Below are positions 21,515 through 32,959 of a DNA stretch of 64,000 nucleotides, piece after piece. The notes under the pieces were generated by a model. That model ran no database searches, had not been told where the DNA came from, and saw only the letters and a program-made list of their open reading frames with translations. The stretch is taken from assembly GCF_008728515.1 (NCBI RefSeq), contig NC_044980.1, positions 61,439,590 to 61,503,589 of the forward strand, read 5' to 3'. The position numbers were made by a program, and so were the translations under genes. Source of the stretch: Papio anubis. Taxonomy: Eukaryota; Chordata; Mammalia; Primates; Cercopithecidae. Each line of letters opens with the position of its first letter. The stretch's first letter is position 1.

Positions 21515-22829
21515 CTGTGCTAGCAATTGGTTCTCAAAGTGTGGTGGGTCACCCACTGGATCCTTTCAAGAATCTGCAAGATTAAAATTGTTTTTATTAT
21601 AATACCAAGACATCATCTGCAGTTTTTTTTACTACATTTACATTTGCACTGATGGGCAAAAGTAATGGTGAGTAAAATTGCTAGCACTCTAGTGTCCAAC
21701 AACAGTACTAGTAGTTATTGTATCCTTTTGTCACTCACTTGCAGTAAATAATGACACTTTCACTTAATATCCTGATGAAGCAGTAAAAAAAAAAAAAATC
21801 TTACTTTTATTGTATCTCAACCCTTGAGAGTACTTTAAAAAAATATTCTGTGTGATGAAATGGGAAGTATGCAGACAGCATTTCTGCACAATGAAACATG
21901 GTTGTCTCAAGGAAAAGCTCTTGTGCGATTGGTGGACAGACTATGGTTATCAGATGTAGACATTTGGCAGACATTTTCTTGAATGGAAAGAAGTCAGCTT
22001 CTCACTTCAAGGAAAACAACTGTATTTGTTGCCAGTGATTTTAAGTCTTCAAGTGAAAATTAGGATTTTGGAAAACTTATATCCACTACCCCGAACTTGA
22101 GAGCTTCCCAATATTTAAATACTTTTTTCATGTGTCTGTTTTTGGAACATCTGTATAACTTAGGGAACCAGTATTTTCCAAATGTCTGATGTACGATGTT
22201 TCAAAATTATGCATGGATAAAAGATCCATTCAAAATGCAAGTAGACTAATACGTTAATGATATGGAAAACAGAAAGTTCATTGATATGATTGCAAATTTT
22301 AATTACAAATAACCTGTAAGAAACTAGCACTTGTTGAGTTTTAGTGTAGTGTTGAAGAATATCCACAATTATCTGAAAGTCTGTTACAATAGTCCTTACT
22401 TCTTGCAACCACATGTACCTGTGCAAGGGCAAATTTTCTTCAGGCAGTTGAACCAAAATAAGATACCACAATAGATTGAGTGCAGAAGCAGATATGAGAT
22501 TGCAGCTGTCTTTTAAGCTGGACATACAAGAGATTTACAAAAAGGTAAAAACAATGGCACTCTTTCACCACTTTTTGAATATAGTTATTTGTTCATAAGG
22601 ATATTACTTTTGCTGACATGTAATAGATTTATTTTTAAAATAATTATTGTTATTCTCTGGTGCTTGAATCAGGGTGAACTAATATTTTTAAAATGTCTGC
22701 TTTAATTTCTAATATGGTAAATATCAACAGATATAATCACAAGAATTTATCATAGATATGACACCTAATAACATTTATGAGTACGATGGGGGCCCGAAAC
22801 CAAAGTCTTCAGGAATAGCTGCTGTCCTA
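21515..22829 (+). mobile_element. hAT (Charlie-type, possibly Charlie8-like) DNA transposon, 1.3 kb, with 8-bp duplications
   Basis: The element body is 21523-22821. The left end reads attggttctcaaagtgtgg and the right end reads aaaccaaagtcttcagga, a decayed inverted pair of the hAT type (ggttctcaaag / tttgagaacc). The flanks ctgtgcta (21515-21522) and ctgtccta (22822-22829) form an 8-bp duplication with one mismatch. The inside carries legible transposase pieces. The element is shorter than an autonomous copy and must be internally deleted. The family name is from memory. Confidence 0.8.
21838..22550 (+). pseudogene. Decayed hAT transposase, C-terminal half
   Basis: Broken forward frames read hAT transposase text. 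From about 21848: ILCDEMGSMQTAFLHNE followed by WLSQGKALVRL. Around 22210: HAWIKDPFKMQ. From about 22472: RLSAEADMRLQLSFKLDI then QEIYKKV. This order is that of the catalytic C-terminal half of Charlie-type transposases (the group co-opted in GTF2IRD2- and ZBED-like genes). Stops and frameshifts lie between the pieces, and the zinc-finger N-terminus is not seen. The reverse-strand 121-codon frame at 22160-22525 is a shadow of it. Confidence 0.75.
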
Positions 22830-23299
22830 AGCTAAGTGAACACCCATAAACTACAGCACCTCCCAACTCGATTCCCAACATTCCATGACCCAACCATTGC
22901 TTTCTATCGTTCCACTTGTGTGTACTTCATTTCTCCTTGGGAACCTCTGCTTCAGTGGTTCTACTTGTTTCGCTATCCACCACCCATCTCGTGGCCTGGC
23001 TTCCTTCCTAACCCAGTTTAGAGTATGTAGTCTGGACTCCTGCAAAATCCCTTGCCTCTCCCTTGCCTGATGGACTGGGCTTAACACACTTCTGACTTTG
23101 TAAATCCATGCACCCCCACTTTCAGTTGCCACAGCTGAGTATCCTGGAGACAGCTGAGTAATCAGTCTCACTGGTGTAACCTCAGCTCTGCTGTCCCATC
23201 TTACTCATTCTCATTCCCTCTTCTCTCCTTGTCTCAACCCTACTCTCAGCTGCCTTACCCACCCCTTTCTATCAATCCCCACTCCTGCCCCCTCCCTTT
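22830..23299. other. Unassigned pyrimidine-rich sequence upstream of an L2
   Basis: CT-rich text that may be the 5' continuation of the L2 at 23300, but I cannot align it with confidence. No exon supported. Confidence 0.4.
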
Positions 23300-24393
23300 T
23301 TAGGCTACTGTGTCCCTATCTGTTCCTGACTCTCCTCTCCCCTCGATGGCTGCTTTTTCTCTATCTCTTTTACAGGTACCTCTTTCTCTGCCAAGTCTAC
23401 AGAGGTTGGAGTAGTTTGAGGTTTTATCCTTGGCTCTCTCCTCCATCTAGACATTTGCTTTAAGTGATGCAGCTATCCAGCCCTCAACTCTAAATACCAC
23501 CTGTAAGGAGTGTCTCCTGTACCTCTGGCTCCAGCACTGTTCTCTCACAGGATCTCCAGATTCCTGGTCCATCTGTCTGCCTGGCGTCTCCACTTGGATA
23601 TCTGCTGGGCATCTTAGTAAGCGTGACAGAGCTTTTTCTCCCCATCTGATAAATGGCACCACCACATACCCTTAGACTCCCAAGATGTGAATTGTTCTTC
23701 ATTCCCCTAGTATTCTTCACATCCTCCACACAAGTTCTGTGAGTTCTGTGGCCACTGCCTTTAAGCTCTCCCTCCTTTTCGGGGACACCCCTGTTCTCAC
23801 TTGAACTCTTGGACTTCCTTGGTCTCTCTGCTTCCACTTTTACCTCCCTATAGTCCAATCTCTTGTCTGTCAGCTTTTATCTCATTTAAAGTATAAACCA
23901 GTTTACATCATTTCTCTGCTTAAAATCTACTGATGGCATCTTAGTACAACTAGGATACTAGTTTACCACCTCCAGGCCCTATGTGATCCAGTCCCCATCT
24001 TCCACTCTGACCCTCCCTCCAGCACAGTCTTCCCCAGCCACATTGGTCCTCCGTCTTCCTTGCTGGTATCCTGTACTCATCTCAGAGTCTTTGGGTTTGC
24101 TGTTATTTCTTCCTTAAATGTTCCCTTCCTTAGATCTTACAGCCACACCATCTTATCATTTCATTCTCAGTCAAATGTGACCTTTCTCAGAAGTTTCCTG
24201 ACTGCCCCAGCAGCACACCCTCCCTCAAGCCCTGGAATTCTTTAGCACATCGCCCTATTTTATTTTTTCTTCAGAGAACTGCAGGCCCTAAGGGGTGGAA
24301 CTGTTTTTGTTGATGTTCATCCATTTCACCTTGAGCAGAAGTTCCAGAGGGATTTTTTCTTAGTCATCAATCCATTAATACTGTTTTTCTCCT
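23300..24393 (+). repeat. L2 LINE, forward strand, about 1.1 kb (first piece)
   Basis: Forward L2 order is visible: 'ccttggctctctcctccatc', 'ctccacttggatatctgctg', 'catttctctgcttaaaatct', 'ccctatgtgatccagtcccc', 'ccagccacattggtcct' and 'ggacttccttggtctctctg'. The pieces correspond to the reverse-transcriptase C-terminus and 3' UTR. Many stops and indels. It is broken by the L1 end at 24394 and resumes at 24832. Confidence 0.8.
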
Positions 24394-24830
24394 GGAACCA
24401 ACCCAAGTGCCCATCAATGATAGACTGGTTAAAGAAAATATGGTACATATATATCATGTAATACTATGCAGCCACGAAAAGGAATGAGATCATGTCCTTT
24501 GTAGAGTCATGGATGAAGCTGGAAACCATCATTCTCAGCAAACTAACACAGGAACAGAAAACCAAACACCACATGTTCTCACTCATAAGTGGGAGCTGAA
24601 CAATGAGAACACAGAGACACAGGGAGGGGAACAACACACACCAGGGCCTGTTGGTGGGGTGGGGGTGGGGCAAAGGTAGGGAGAACATCAGGATAAATAG
24701 CTAGTGCATGAGGGGCTTAATACCTAGGTGACGGGTTGATGGGTGCAGCAAACCACCATGGCACACGTTTGCTTATGTAACAAACCTGCACGGTCTGCAC
24801 ATATATCCTGGAACTTAAAAAAAACCAAAA
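24394..24830 (+). repeat. 5'-truncated L1PA/PB-type 3' end inserted in the L2
   Basis: Begins ggaaccaacccaagtgccca and runs to cctggaacttaaaaaaaacc. It covers the ORF2 tail and the complete 3' UTR of a primate-age L1. Divergence from the young L1 text is modest, so it is much younger than the host L2. Confidence 0.93.
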
Positions 24831-24831
24831 C

Positions 24832-24892
24832 TCTTTGTCTCATAGTAGGTGTATAACACATTTTTCTTGCATGAATGAATCAATTATTAACA
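24832..24892 (+). repeat. L2 3' terminus, second piece
   Basis: 'ctcatagtaggtgtataaca' and 'cttgcatgaatgaatcaat' match the end of L2 (gcacatagtaggcgctcaat ... gaatgaatgaa). It completes the element interrupted by the L1. Confidence 0.65.
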
Positions 24893-25332
24893 GTGCAACT
24901 GTAACTGTGAAACTAGATGTATGATAGAAACTGCATGGTTGCTGTTACAGACATTTGTGGTGTTGACGGCAGCCCAGTGTCTTCTGCTCTGTGGCTTTGC
25001 CTCTATCTCCCTCCTCTCCTCCCTTGAGGCATAAGAAGGGTTTTATGGCCAAAATGGAAACTGATAATTTTGTTTCCTCTGTTGGCAGCAAAGAGAATAA
25101 TTAACTGTAGTTCGAAAAGCAGAATTACATTACCTTTGCATTTCTTAGCAAGGTATTTTATAGAAATGATTCTATTATTTCATGATGGAAAATTGTGATG
25201 ATTTATCACTCCATTGTAACCCCATACAAACTTTTGTTCTCTCTTTTTTTTTTGCATTCAAAATGTCTTTAATCTTGGTAAGATCCTTTAAGCCTTAAAT
25301 TTTGATATGATATGCTTTAATGTTTTGAATTT
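24893..25332. other. Unique sequence, no supported feature
   Basis: Nothing recognised on either strand. Confidence 0.5.
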
Positions 25333-25342
25333 TATGTTAGCC

Positions 25343-25394
<52 letters not shown>

Positions 25395-25696
25395 TTTGAG
25401 ATGGAGTCTCACTCTGTCACCCAGGCTGGAGTGCAGTGGCGCAATCTTGGCTCACTGCAAGCTCTGCCTCCCAGGTTCACGCCATTCGTCCTGCCTCAGC
25501 CTCCCAAGTAGTTGGGACTACAGGCGCCCACCACCATGCCCGGCTAATTTTTTCTATTTTTAGAAGAGACGGGGTTTCACCGTGTTAGCCAGGATGGTCT
25601 TGATCTCCTGACCTCGTGATCCACCTGCCTCAGCCTCCCAAAGTTCTGGGATTACAGGCGTGAGCCACTGGGCCCGGCTGACTATGTTAACCTTGT
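25333..25696 (-). mobile_element. AluY-type element with target-site duplications and a (TG)n tail
   Basis: The Alu body is 25394-25678 in reverse orientation, with Y-type wording (gtgttagccaggatggtctt, cctcgtgatccacc). The duplication tatgttagccttgt / tatgttaaccttgt lies at 25333-25346 and 25683-25696. Between the left copy and the Alu, where the A-tail should be, there is a (TG)n run. Confidence 0.93.
25345..25393. repeat. (TG)n microsatellite at the Alu tail position
   Basis: About 24 TG units with one interruption (tttg at 25376-25379). It sits inside the target-site duplication pair of the Alu, so it replaced the original A-tail. Confidence 0.97.
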
Positions 25697-25983
25697 TAGA
25701 ACTTGTTAAAATTAGGTAGACTATCAGAATTTTATAAGCTACAAAGTCACACAGAAACAGAAAAGCATTGCCTATTGGAAGCCTTTATTAATAGTTAAAA
25801 CATTTGCTACTTTTAAAAAACTTCCCAGTGCAATGCTCCTGTGGACCATTTAACAGTTTAAACCATTTAAAAGTATGGCTTTTAGTCAGTTTTTCCCAAA
25901 GACTCTCCTGCATGGATGTGTATGTTCTCCAAGTGACCTTTTGACTGAATATTCACCTGTTACGATGTGATGCAAAACTGACT

Positions 25984-26300
25984 GGGCCGGTCGCGGTGGC
26001 TCATGCCTGTAATCCCAGCACTTTGGGAAGCCAAAGCGGGTGGATCACCTGAGGTCAGGAGTTCGAGACCAGCCTGGCCAACATGGCAAAACCCCACCTC
26101 TACTAAAAATATGAAAACTAGCCGGGCTAGTGGTAGTGGGCACCTGTAATTCCAGCTAACTGGGAGGCTGAGGCACAAGAATTGCTTGAACCCAGAAGGC
26201 AGAGGTTGCAGTGAGCCGAGATCATGCCATTGCACTCCAGCCTGGGCAGCAGAGTGAGACTCTGTCTCTCAAACAAAACAAAACAAAACAAAAACAAAAA
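25984..26300 (+). mobile_element. AluS-type element, forward strand
   Basis: Begins gggccggtcgcggtggctca and ends with an (AAAAC)n tail at 26270-26300. It faces the Alu at 25394-25678 with about 305 bp between them. A short direct repeat (actgact near 25977 and gctgact at 26308) may be the target-site duplication. Confidence 0.95.
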
Positions 26301-27249
26301 GCAACAGCTGACTCTGAGCAAGTCCTTTCTCTGTATGGAAATGAGGCTGTGAGATTTAAAAAAAATGTGTATATATAGATACATCACTGTATTAGAACTT
26401 CTGGATAACACATCCAAGTGTCCTTTTATTTGTATAAAATGGATTGCTTATGGCTCTTTAGATCTTTTAATATTAATATACTGAGATCATCTTGGGAATT
26501 ATTTAAGACTGATTTGCAAATTTGTTTTTAATCTTTTGTGTTGCTTTATAAGTTCTATTTACATTTCCTAATAAAGCACATTTATTAATCATGAATATAA
26601 TCATTAATATAATTAATTACAAAAATAATTATTGTTGTCATTACTATTTTATTGAAGTCATTACTAGTGCATTTTTGAACCTGTTTCAACAAATCATGAT
26701 TAATTAAGGTTTCCATTCTGGGAAGTGACCAAAACTTGAGTGTTTCTCTTTATAGGTTGTATGGCATGCAGTGATTCCCAAGACCTTTGAGATAAATCAT
26801 ACAACTTGCTTTTTAATGAATTTACTATAAATACATTTTCAGAGATTATGGAACTGCTACTCAATGTCTTATAGTACCCCGCTGTGTTTTCTTTGTTGTT
26901 CTGCCTAGTTCTTTATAATTAGTAAGGTGCGTCCCCGTGTCTCTCCTCACAGAGAGGGATCTGTAGCTCTTATGTCTAATTTTCTCTTTCACTTCCTTGC
27001 TTATCTGTATTTCAAGCCTAGATGTGTTTACCTGTCTAGTTTTTGTGGTACATTAGGCCTTAGTTTTCTGATGTAGCACATTGAGTTTCTCAAGAGTTCA
27101 AAGCCATTACTATTTGAATTTGGATGCTTCTTTAGTTAAGTCTTCATTTCAAAGATTACTTTTTCTGTTTTCCGAACTTGGTTTTCTGTAAACACAACAT
27201 AAATCATGGAAAAAGTAGTGCATTTGAAATAAAAAATAAGGTCAGGTCC
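26301..27249. other. AT-rich unique sequence, no supported feature
   Basis: The part 26560-26660 is very AT-rich with TTAAT/ATTAAT runs. No repeat family or exon recognised. Confidence 0.5.
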
Positions 27250-27365
27250 TGATGCTGGAATTTAACTGCCTTGAGCGAGTTGCTTAAGCTTTTTTAACCT
27301 TCATCTGTTCTTTTATCAAATGGAAGTGGTGATCATATCAACCTTACAGGTTATAGGGTTTTTTT
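27250..27365 (+). repeat. MIR SINE, forward strand
   Basis: 'gccttgagcgagttgcttaa', 'aaccttcatctgttctttta' and 'aatggaagtggtgatcatat' follow MIR order. Confidence 0.65.
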
Positions 27366-27817
27366 CTTTTTAAATGAAAATTCCCTATGAGAATTAGTTT
27401 TCACCTTTTAGAGAACTCTACTTTACCTAAAAACCTGAACTTTGCAAGTTAAAAACCTTAGAAAATTAAATTCATATACAGTTCAAAATATACTAGACTT
27501 TTACATTCACTTTTGTCTCTATTCTTGTTACTGAAAAAATATTTTTCCCTGTGGAAGTGTTTTGGGATATAATAGCTTTTGCTCAGATAATTGTGAGTCT
27601 TCAATGAGTGCTACTCCCAGGAGCAGACTTCGAAGTTTCATGATAGAAAAAGTCTCTAATGTTGATTGACTCCTTGGCCCTTTCCTCTTTCTCCCATCAG
27701 GGACGGGAGCATTGGCTGCTGGGTCTCCTGGCCCAGGAGTGGGTAACTGCCTTATGGCAGAGCAGAGGATCCTCATCCCAGTGGTCCCTTGACTGCCATG
27801 GAGTTCACTCTTGTTTT

Positions 27818-28600
27818 TATTCACTTACTACCAACAATTATTTATTTAGAACTTTCTATGGGCAGGCTGCATTCCACACTCTGAAGATAGTCTTTCCTCT
27901 CATGGAGCTGACATTAGGGGTAGAGGGAATGTGGAGATGGACAACACAGAAATAGTTACGTTATGTCAGTTGTCCAGTGGTGTGCTAAGATAAAAATAAA
28001 GCAGGGTAGGAGGGCCATGGATGGATGCTGTGCGTGTATGTGGGGAGTGATATTTTAGATAAGTTGGTCAGAGAAGGCCTTTTGGTTAGGGTAACATTTG
28101 GGTAGAGGCCAGAATGAAATGAGACAGCCAACTTTTAAGGGAATCTGCAGCAGGAGGCTTCCAGGCAGAGAAGCAGCAAGTGCAAAGACCCTGAGGCAGG
28201 ACTGTGTTTGAAGATAAAGAGGTGAGTGTGGCTGGAGCAGAACAGGCAAGAAAGGAAGGACAGGTTGACAGAGGAAATCAGAAAGTTACCAGAGACCTAA
28301 TCAGGTAGGACCTTGAGGCCACTGTTGAGTCTTGGCCTTTTGTAATGAGTGAATGCAAAACCACTGGACGGTTTCAGTGTGAGGAGTAACATAATTCAAC
28401 TGAAGGTTCTGAGAGGATCACTCTGGCTGCTGTGTTGAGAATAGACCATAGGAAAGTAGGTGGAAGCGGGGAGATCAGTGAAGATGCCCTTGTAGGAGTT
28501 CAGAAGGGGGATGACAATGGCTTTACAAGGAAGTGACCAGATGTGACCAGAACCTGGACCTATTTGAAGGGTGGGCCTATCAGGATTCGTTATGGATTAA
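27818..28600 (-). repeat. L2 LINE 3' part, reverse strand, about 780 bp
   Basis: Reverse-complement L2 from its 3' tip inward: 'gaactttctatgggcaggct', 'ctctcatggagctgacatta', 'caagtgcaaagaccctgagg', 'ggatcactctggctgctgtg', 'gagaatagaccataggaaag'. The block 'gcaaagaccctgaggcagga' is almost unchanged from the consensus. Confidence 0.88.
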
Positions 28601-29117
28601 ATGCACATCCTTGTGGCTCCCTGACAAGGTGGCTGGCATAGCACTGCTAGTGCATTCTCCATCCTTCATGAGTGTGTTCCTCATGTAGGGAGGGGAGTGG
28701 GGGGAAGGAGGCTCTCAGCTTCTCAAGAATTCCTTTGGCACTTTGAGAAAGAAAGGCTTGATTCCCAGCAAACAGATTCAGGAAGAAAATGATGCTGACA
28801 TGATAAGAGTTCTTAAGTTTTAAGCTTACTTTATGCAGCATTTATGGCATAAGCAGTCTGAAAAATGATGCCTTTACTGAGTCATATAAAAACAATAATA
28901 TTGACCATCTTATATGTATGCATGGATGATCATTGTCATAAAAATCACTTTACATTTTGAGTAATATCTAGGTTTATTAGTTGAATCGGTGGGAGTGTGG
29001 GGGTGTAGGGATACGGAATGGGAGTAGCAAGATCAGCACTTTCTCTCCAGAGCCAGTGACCCAACTTCTGCAGGGTGAACTCTACAGGAGTGCAGCAATG
29101 AATGAAGCAATGGAGTG
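28601..29117. other. Unique sequence, no supported feature
   Basis: Nothing recognised on either strand. Confidence 0.5.
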
Positions 29118-29162
29118 TTGTTTTTTAACAGCTTTATTGGGATATACTTTATACACATAAGA
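29118..29162 (-). repeat. L1M-type 3' end, reverse strand, first piece
   Basis: 'ttttaacagctttattggga' is the hallmark reverse-complement 3' end of L1M elements. It continues after the Alu at 29483. Confidence 0.75.
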
Positions 29163-29482
29163 TGTGCTCATCTTGCCGGGTGCAGTGGCTCACGCCTGTA
29201 ATCCCAGCACTTTGGGAGGCCGAGATGGGTGGATCACGAGGTCAGGAGATTGAGACCATCCTGGCTAACACGGTGAAACCCCATCTCTACTAAAAATACA
29301 AAAAATTAGCCGGGCGCGGTGGCGGGCGCCTGTAGTCCCAGCTACACGGGAGGCTCAGGCAGGAGAATGGTGTGAACCCAGGAGGCGGAGCTTGCAGTGA
29401 GTGGAGATCACGCCACTGCACTCCAGCCTGGGCGACAGAACGAGACTCTGTCTCAAAAAAAAAAAAAAGTTGTGCTCATCTT
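29163..29482 (+). mobile_element. AluY-type element with 12-bp target-site duplications
   Basis: The body starts at 29175 (gccgggtgcagtggctcacg) and ends in a pure A-run at about 29468. The duplication tgtgctcatctt is at 29163-29174 and 29471-29482. Wording such as atcacgaggtcaggagattg and gcttgcagtgagtggagatc is Y-type, the youngest-looking Alu here. Confidence 0.96.
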
Positions 29483-29575
29483 GTGTGTACCATTCCATGA
29501 TTTTTAGTAAACATACAGAGTTGTTGCCCTCACGCTCATTGACTGTCACTCCTTGTTCCCTCCAGAAGAGTGGTT
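29483..29575 (-). repeat. L1M-type 3' end, reverse strand, second piece
   Basis: 'tttttagtaaacatacagag' and 'ttgttgccctcacgctcatt' continue the L1M reverse-complement text (gtgtattcacagagttgtgc...). Confidence 0.65.
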
Positions 29576-30129
29576 TTGTTATTCTTAGGCATGTCCAAGG
29601 TTTGGAAATAGTCATTAAGCTAGTATACAGGAGATCAAATCAGGAGGAAAGGAGTATGTTTATCAGTGCTCCAGTTTGATCTCTTTAGGCAGTCAGAAAA
29701 TGTGAGCTGTCTTGGAAACACAAAGATCGTAACATTTTGAGTCACAAACTTTTATAGGAATCTGAAGCATTAACACGTGCAGACACCACTACCTTGTCCA
29801 TATTTTACATAAAATACAAGAGCGTTGTAGGTGGATGATGTTGGTCAGTGTGTTTTTAGTGATTGCCAGGGTAGAGGAAGGCCAAATAAACAGTTTTCAT
29901 CAACATTATGTTCCTAGGTTAGTGTGTTCCAGAGTTTTATGATTAAGAAACACACTTCTTAAGTACCTGAGGGTTTTTTTCCCCTGTAACCATTTACATC
30001 TCATTTTATTATACCACATCTATTTGGAGGGCTCAAATCACCCTTGCAGAAGTACGCACGGTTGGGTTGACTCATTTGTTCCTCAGAAAAATAACTGTAG
30101 TGTGTGAAATACGTACTAAGTGCCAAGTG
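29576..30129. other. Unique sequence, no supported feature
   Basis: Nothing recognised on either strand. Confidence 0.5.
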
Positions 30130-30235
30130 TTCAGCATCAGTTTCCTTATCTGTGAAATGGGGATCCTGAGAACTACCTCATGGGTTGCATATAAATCAGT
30201 TAATAAGTTACTCCTATCTATGTAATGTGCCTCAG
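30130..30235 (+). repeat. MIR 3' fragment, forward strand
   Basis: 'cagtttccttatctgtgaaa' and 'tggggatcctgagaactacc' match the well-conserved MIR 3' half. Confidence 0.7.
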
Positions 30236-31384
30236 TTTTGAGCTACAGGCTAGACTTGGTTGACCATAGAGCTGCCGTTCCATCCTTCATCTCTGTTGAA
30301 AGCTTTCTTCTGCATCCTCCCTATTGCTTGTTGCTCTGCTCTTCCACTCCTAAAAGCTTGCTGCTAATCACTGTTGTTCTTGCTCCTTCACTTTCCTCTT
30401 TCTTGTCTTTTGTGTATTCTTTCATACGTAAGAATCTTGAGCTCGCTTCCCAGGAAGCAGTCAGGGAGAAGTTTCAGCTGTTTTAGAGGGCTAAGTAGTC
30501 CTAGAGGTGGAGTCACTCAACCCAGCATGAGAGTTTTGGTGCTTCCTGGCCTGGGATCAAGCTGTGAATGTTTGGTGCCCACCAAGTCACAGAAATTGTT
30601 GCTCCACAGTCATCCATACTTCCTCTGCTGACCTAGTTCTTGCATGGAAATTCATTCCAGAAATGTCCCGTAAGCCATCTCTAGAGAGCAGAAATTGGAG
30701 GATCAGGTTTCCTGCTTTTTATTTACATGCGGTAGTTTGGAATTCTGCTTGCACAAATTCACTTGAGATTATCTAAAGATTAAACTTACTGTGGTGCTGT
30801 CTGCATTTCCCTGTAGCTTCCTTTTTTCTGTTTTTAATGGGTATAGCGTGAGCATGTTCAGAATGATAACACCAGAAACCTCACTGTAATTAAATACATG
30901 TGCTGCTTCAGTTCTAGAAAACTCTCAGGTGTGTTTCTAATCTCTGCTGTATATAGGGATTTTTTTAAAAAGATAAAAACAAAAGATATAAATGATAAAA
31001 GGAAATCTGAGCCAAATATGTAATTATACAGATGAATGTTGTGGTGTTATATTGGACAGCAGAGTCAAATCATGTTTCACAGGAACAGTTTCAGGTTCCC
31101 CTGAGTCTGCTTTGACACCTCCATTTAAAATGCTGTGAAATGAAAGCCCAGTTGACTGCAAAACTGCATTTTCAGAATGTATTTTTGTAGCCATACGCCT
31201 GGCACTTACCATTAACTATTATTTAAAAACGGAGCACTCAAAGCTTCATGATTTTTTAATCAGAAGATATGTTTCCCTGATTCCCTTACCATATATATTT
31301 ATTTTGCTGTAATAAAGGGTTAATCAGTCATGCAACCAAAATTAATAAATTCAAAATTCTTTTGCATATCATATGAATAGCTAG
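30236..31384. other. Unique sequence, no supported feature
   Basis: Several overlapping frames of 60-85 codons at 30238-30776 show no domain. No repeat recognised. Confidence 0.5.
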
Positions 31385-31600
31385 CATTTTTGAATACTTG
31401 CTATATGTTGGGCAGTGTTTGAAGGTTTTATGTATGTTATTTTGTGTCATTCTTTAATACCTCTTGGAGGTAGGTACTGTTATTATCCCCAATATTTAGG
31501 TAGGGAATCAAGGCTTAGTAAGGCGAAGTAACTTTCCCATGGTTACACATGATGTAAATAACAATGTTGTATTCTAAGCCAGTGGCCTTAGCAGGTTCTC
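31385..31600 (-). repeat. MIR SINE, reverse strand
   Basis: 'gaggtaggtactgttattat', 'ccccaatatttaggtaggga' and 'gtaactttcccatggttaca' give the reverse-complement MIR in order over 210 bp. Confidence 0.82.
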
Positions 31601-31639
31601 TATGCTGCTTTGCATCTTAAAATATACTCAGAAAAAGAA

Positions 31640-31770
31640 TCGATTGTGGAGTTTTATTACTGTGAAGATTCCTAGGCTCTACTTTAAGTCACAAAATCTA
31701 GCCCCTCGGATGATGCTAGTTAAGTTGATCCAGGGATATATCTTTGAGAAATATTGCCATACTGTCCCCA
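31640..31770. mobile_element. Possible MER5/MER58-like hAT fragment
   Basis: 'gaagattcctaggctctact' and 'gggatatatctttgagaaat' resemble the middle and end of MER5-type elements. Too diverged for a firm call. The 126-codon frame at 31602-31982 overlaps it and has no domain I recognise. Confidence 0.35.
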
Positions 31771-32959
31771 AAATATTTTTTATCCATCATCAGGACAAAG
31801 GGCATAAGGGAAATGCAGAGACCTTAGATGAGCGAATCCATGCATTTGATGATGGCTGTAATCCACACCAGGGGCAGAGAGGATTCAGTAATGTCACAAA
31901 ATCAGCTGTAAGACAAAGCCAAGCCCCAAACCCACCATTATTCATAATGCCATATGAAATGGGAGGGCAACTTAAAATTTAAAATTAAATTCATGAGAAG
32001 AAGAGGCAGTATTTGAGCTTCATAAGACACGTTATCCTATATGTTCTTTTAAGGAACATTTAGTACTTGTTATAATGAGTACTGTTCATAACTTCCTTTT
32101 GCTGAATGATATTCCACAAAAAATGTAGAATTTTCCGAGAACGTGTGTGTTCTGAGTAATGATGAAAGAAATAGTAATTTTTTTTGTTAAAGTGATCAGG
32201 TAAAACGCTCAAACTAATGATTCATAGACATTCTTCATCTTCAGTTAGTCCATTTTATTCTCTATACCTGGCTGTTTTGAGTAGTTGCCATTATATGAAA
32301 AAAAGACTTAGCTCCCTGGTGTTGATCCAAAGGTTTTGGCTTCGATTGACACATAGCTGTTGCAAAATTACTCATTGTTTATATTAAATATTTTGATTAT
32401 AAGAAACTTTGTTTTTAGGCCTCATTAGAATGTTTAATAGTAAAATTTCTTCATACTCTGATGTATGTTAGAGTTCATAGTCAAGATGTATGTCAGATAT
32501 GTAGTCAAGAAACTACAGATGCCATGCTAGCCTTTCAGAGTTGCTATAATTTTAACTTGGAGTTATACTCACAGGAACTTTGAAAGCTTTTGTGGTGGTC
32601 TTGGAAATTCAGAGTGTGGGGTGCTGCCTTCTGTCCATTAATCTGCTTTCCTGCAGAGAGGCCCTCCCCATGAAGAGAGCCCATCATCTTAATAAGATTC
32701 CAGTGTGAGGCTCCTGAATGCCAGTCCCTCCTTGGGGAGTCCTGTCAACTAGCCAGTGATGTTGAAAGTGCTGGAAGATGTTGCCCTTTTGTGGACTGAA
32801 AATATGTCACAAACGGGCTTCCGGCTCACCATTCATTTGTTTCCAGCCATTGTTTCCAGCCAGGATTCTGGCACCTAGGTGCTGTGATAGTAGAGCCACA
32901 GCTGTGTGTTCCTCCTCCCTGGGTTGGGCTGCCATTCAGAGAAGAAGTCACTTGGTGGG
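31771..32959. other. Unique sequence, no supported feature
   Basis: Nothing recognised on either strand. Confidence 0.5.

Noticed and set aside
22160..22525. 121-codon reverse-strand frame
   Set aside because: It is antisense to the decayed hAT transposase read on the forward strand.
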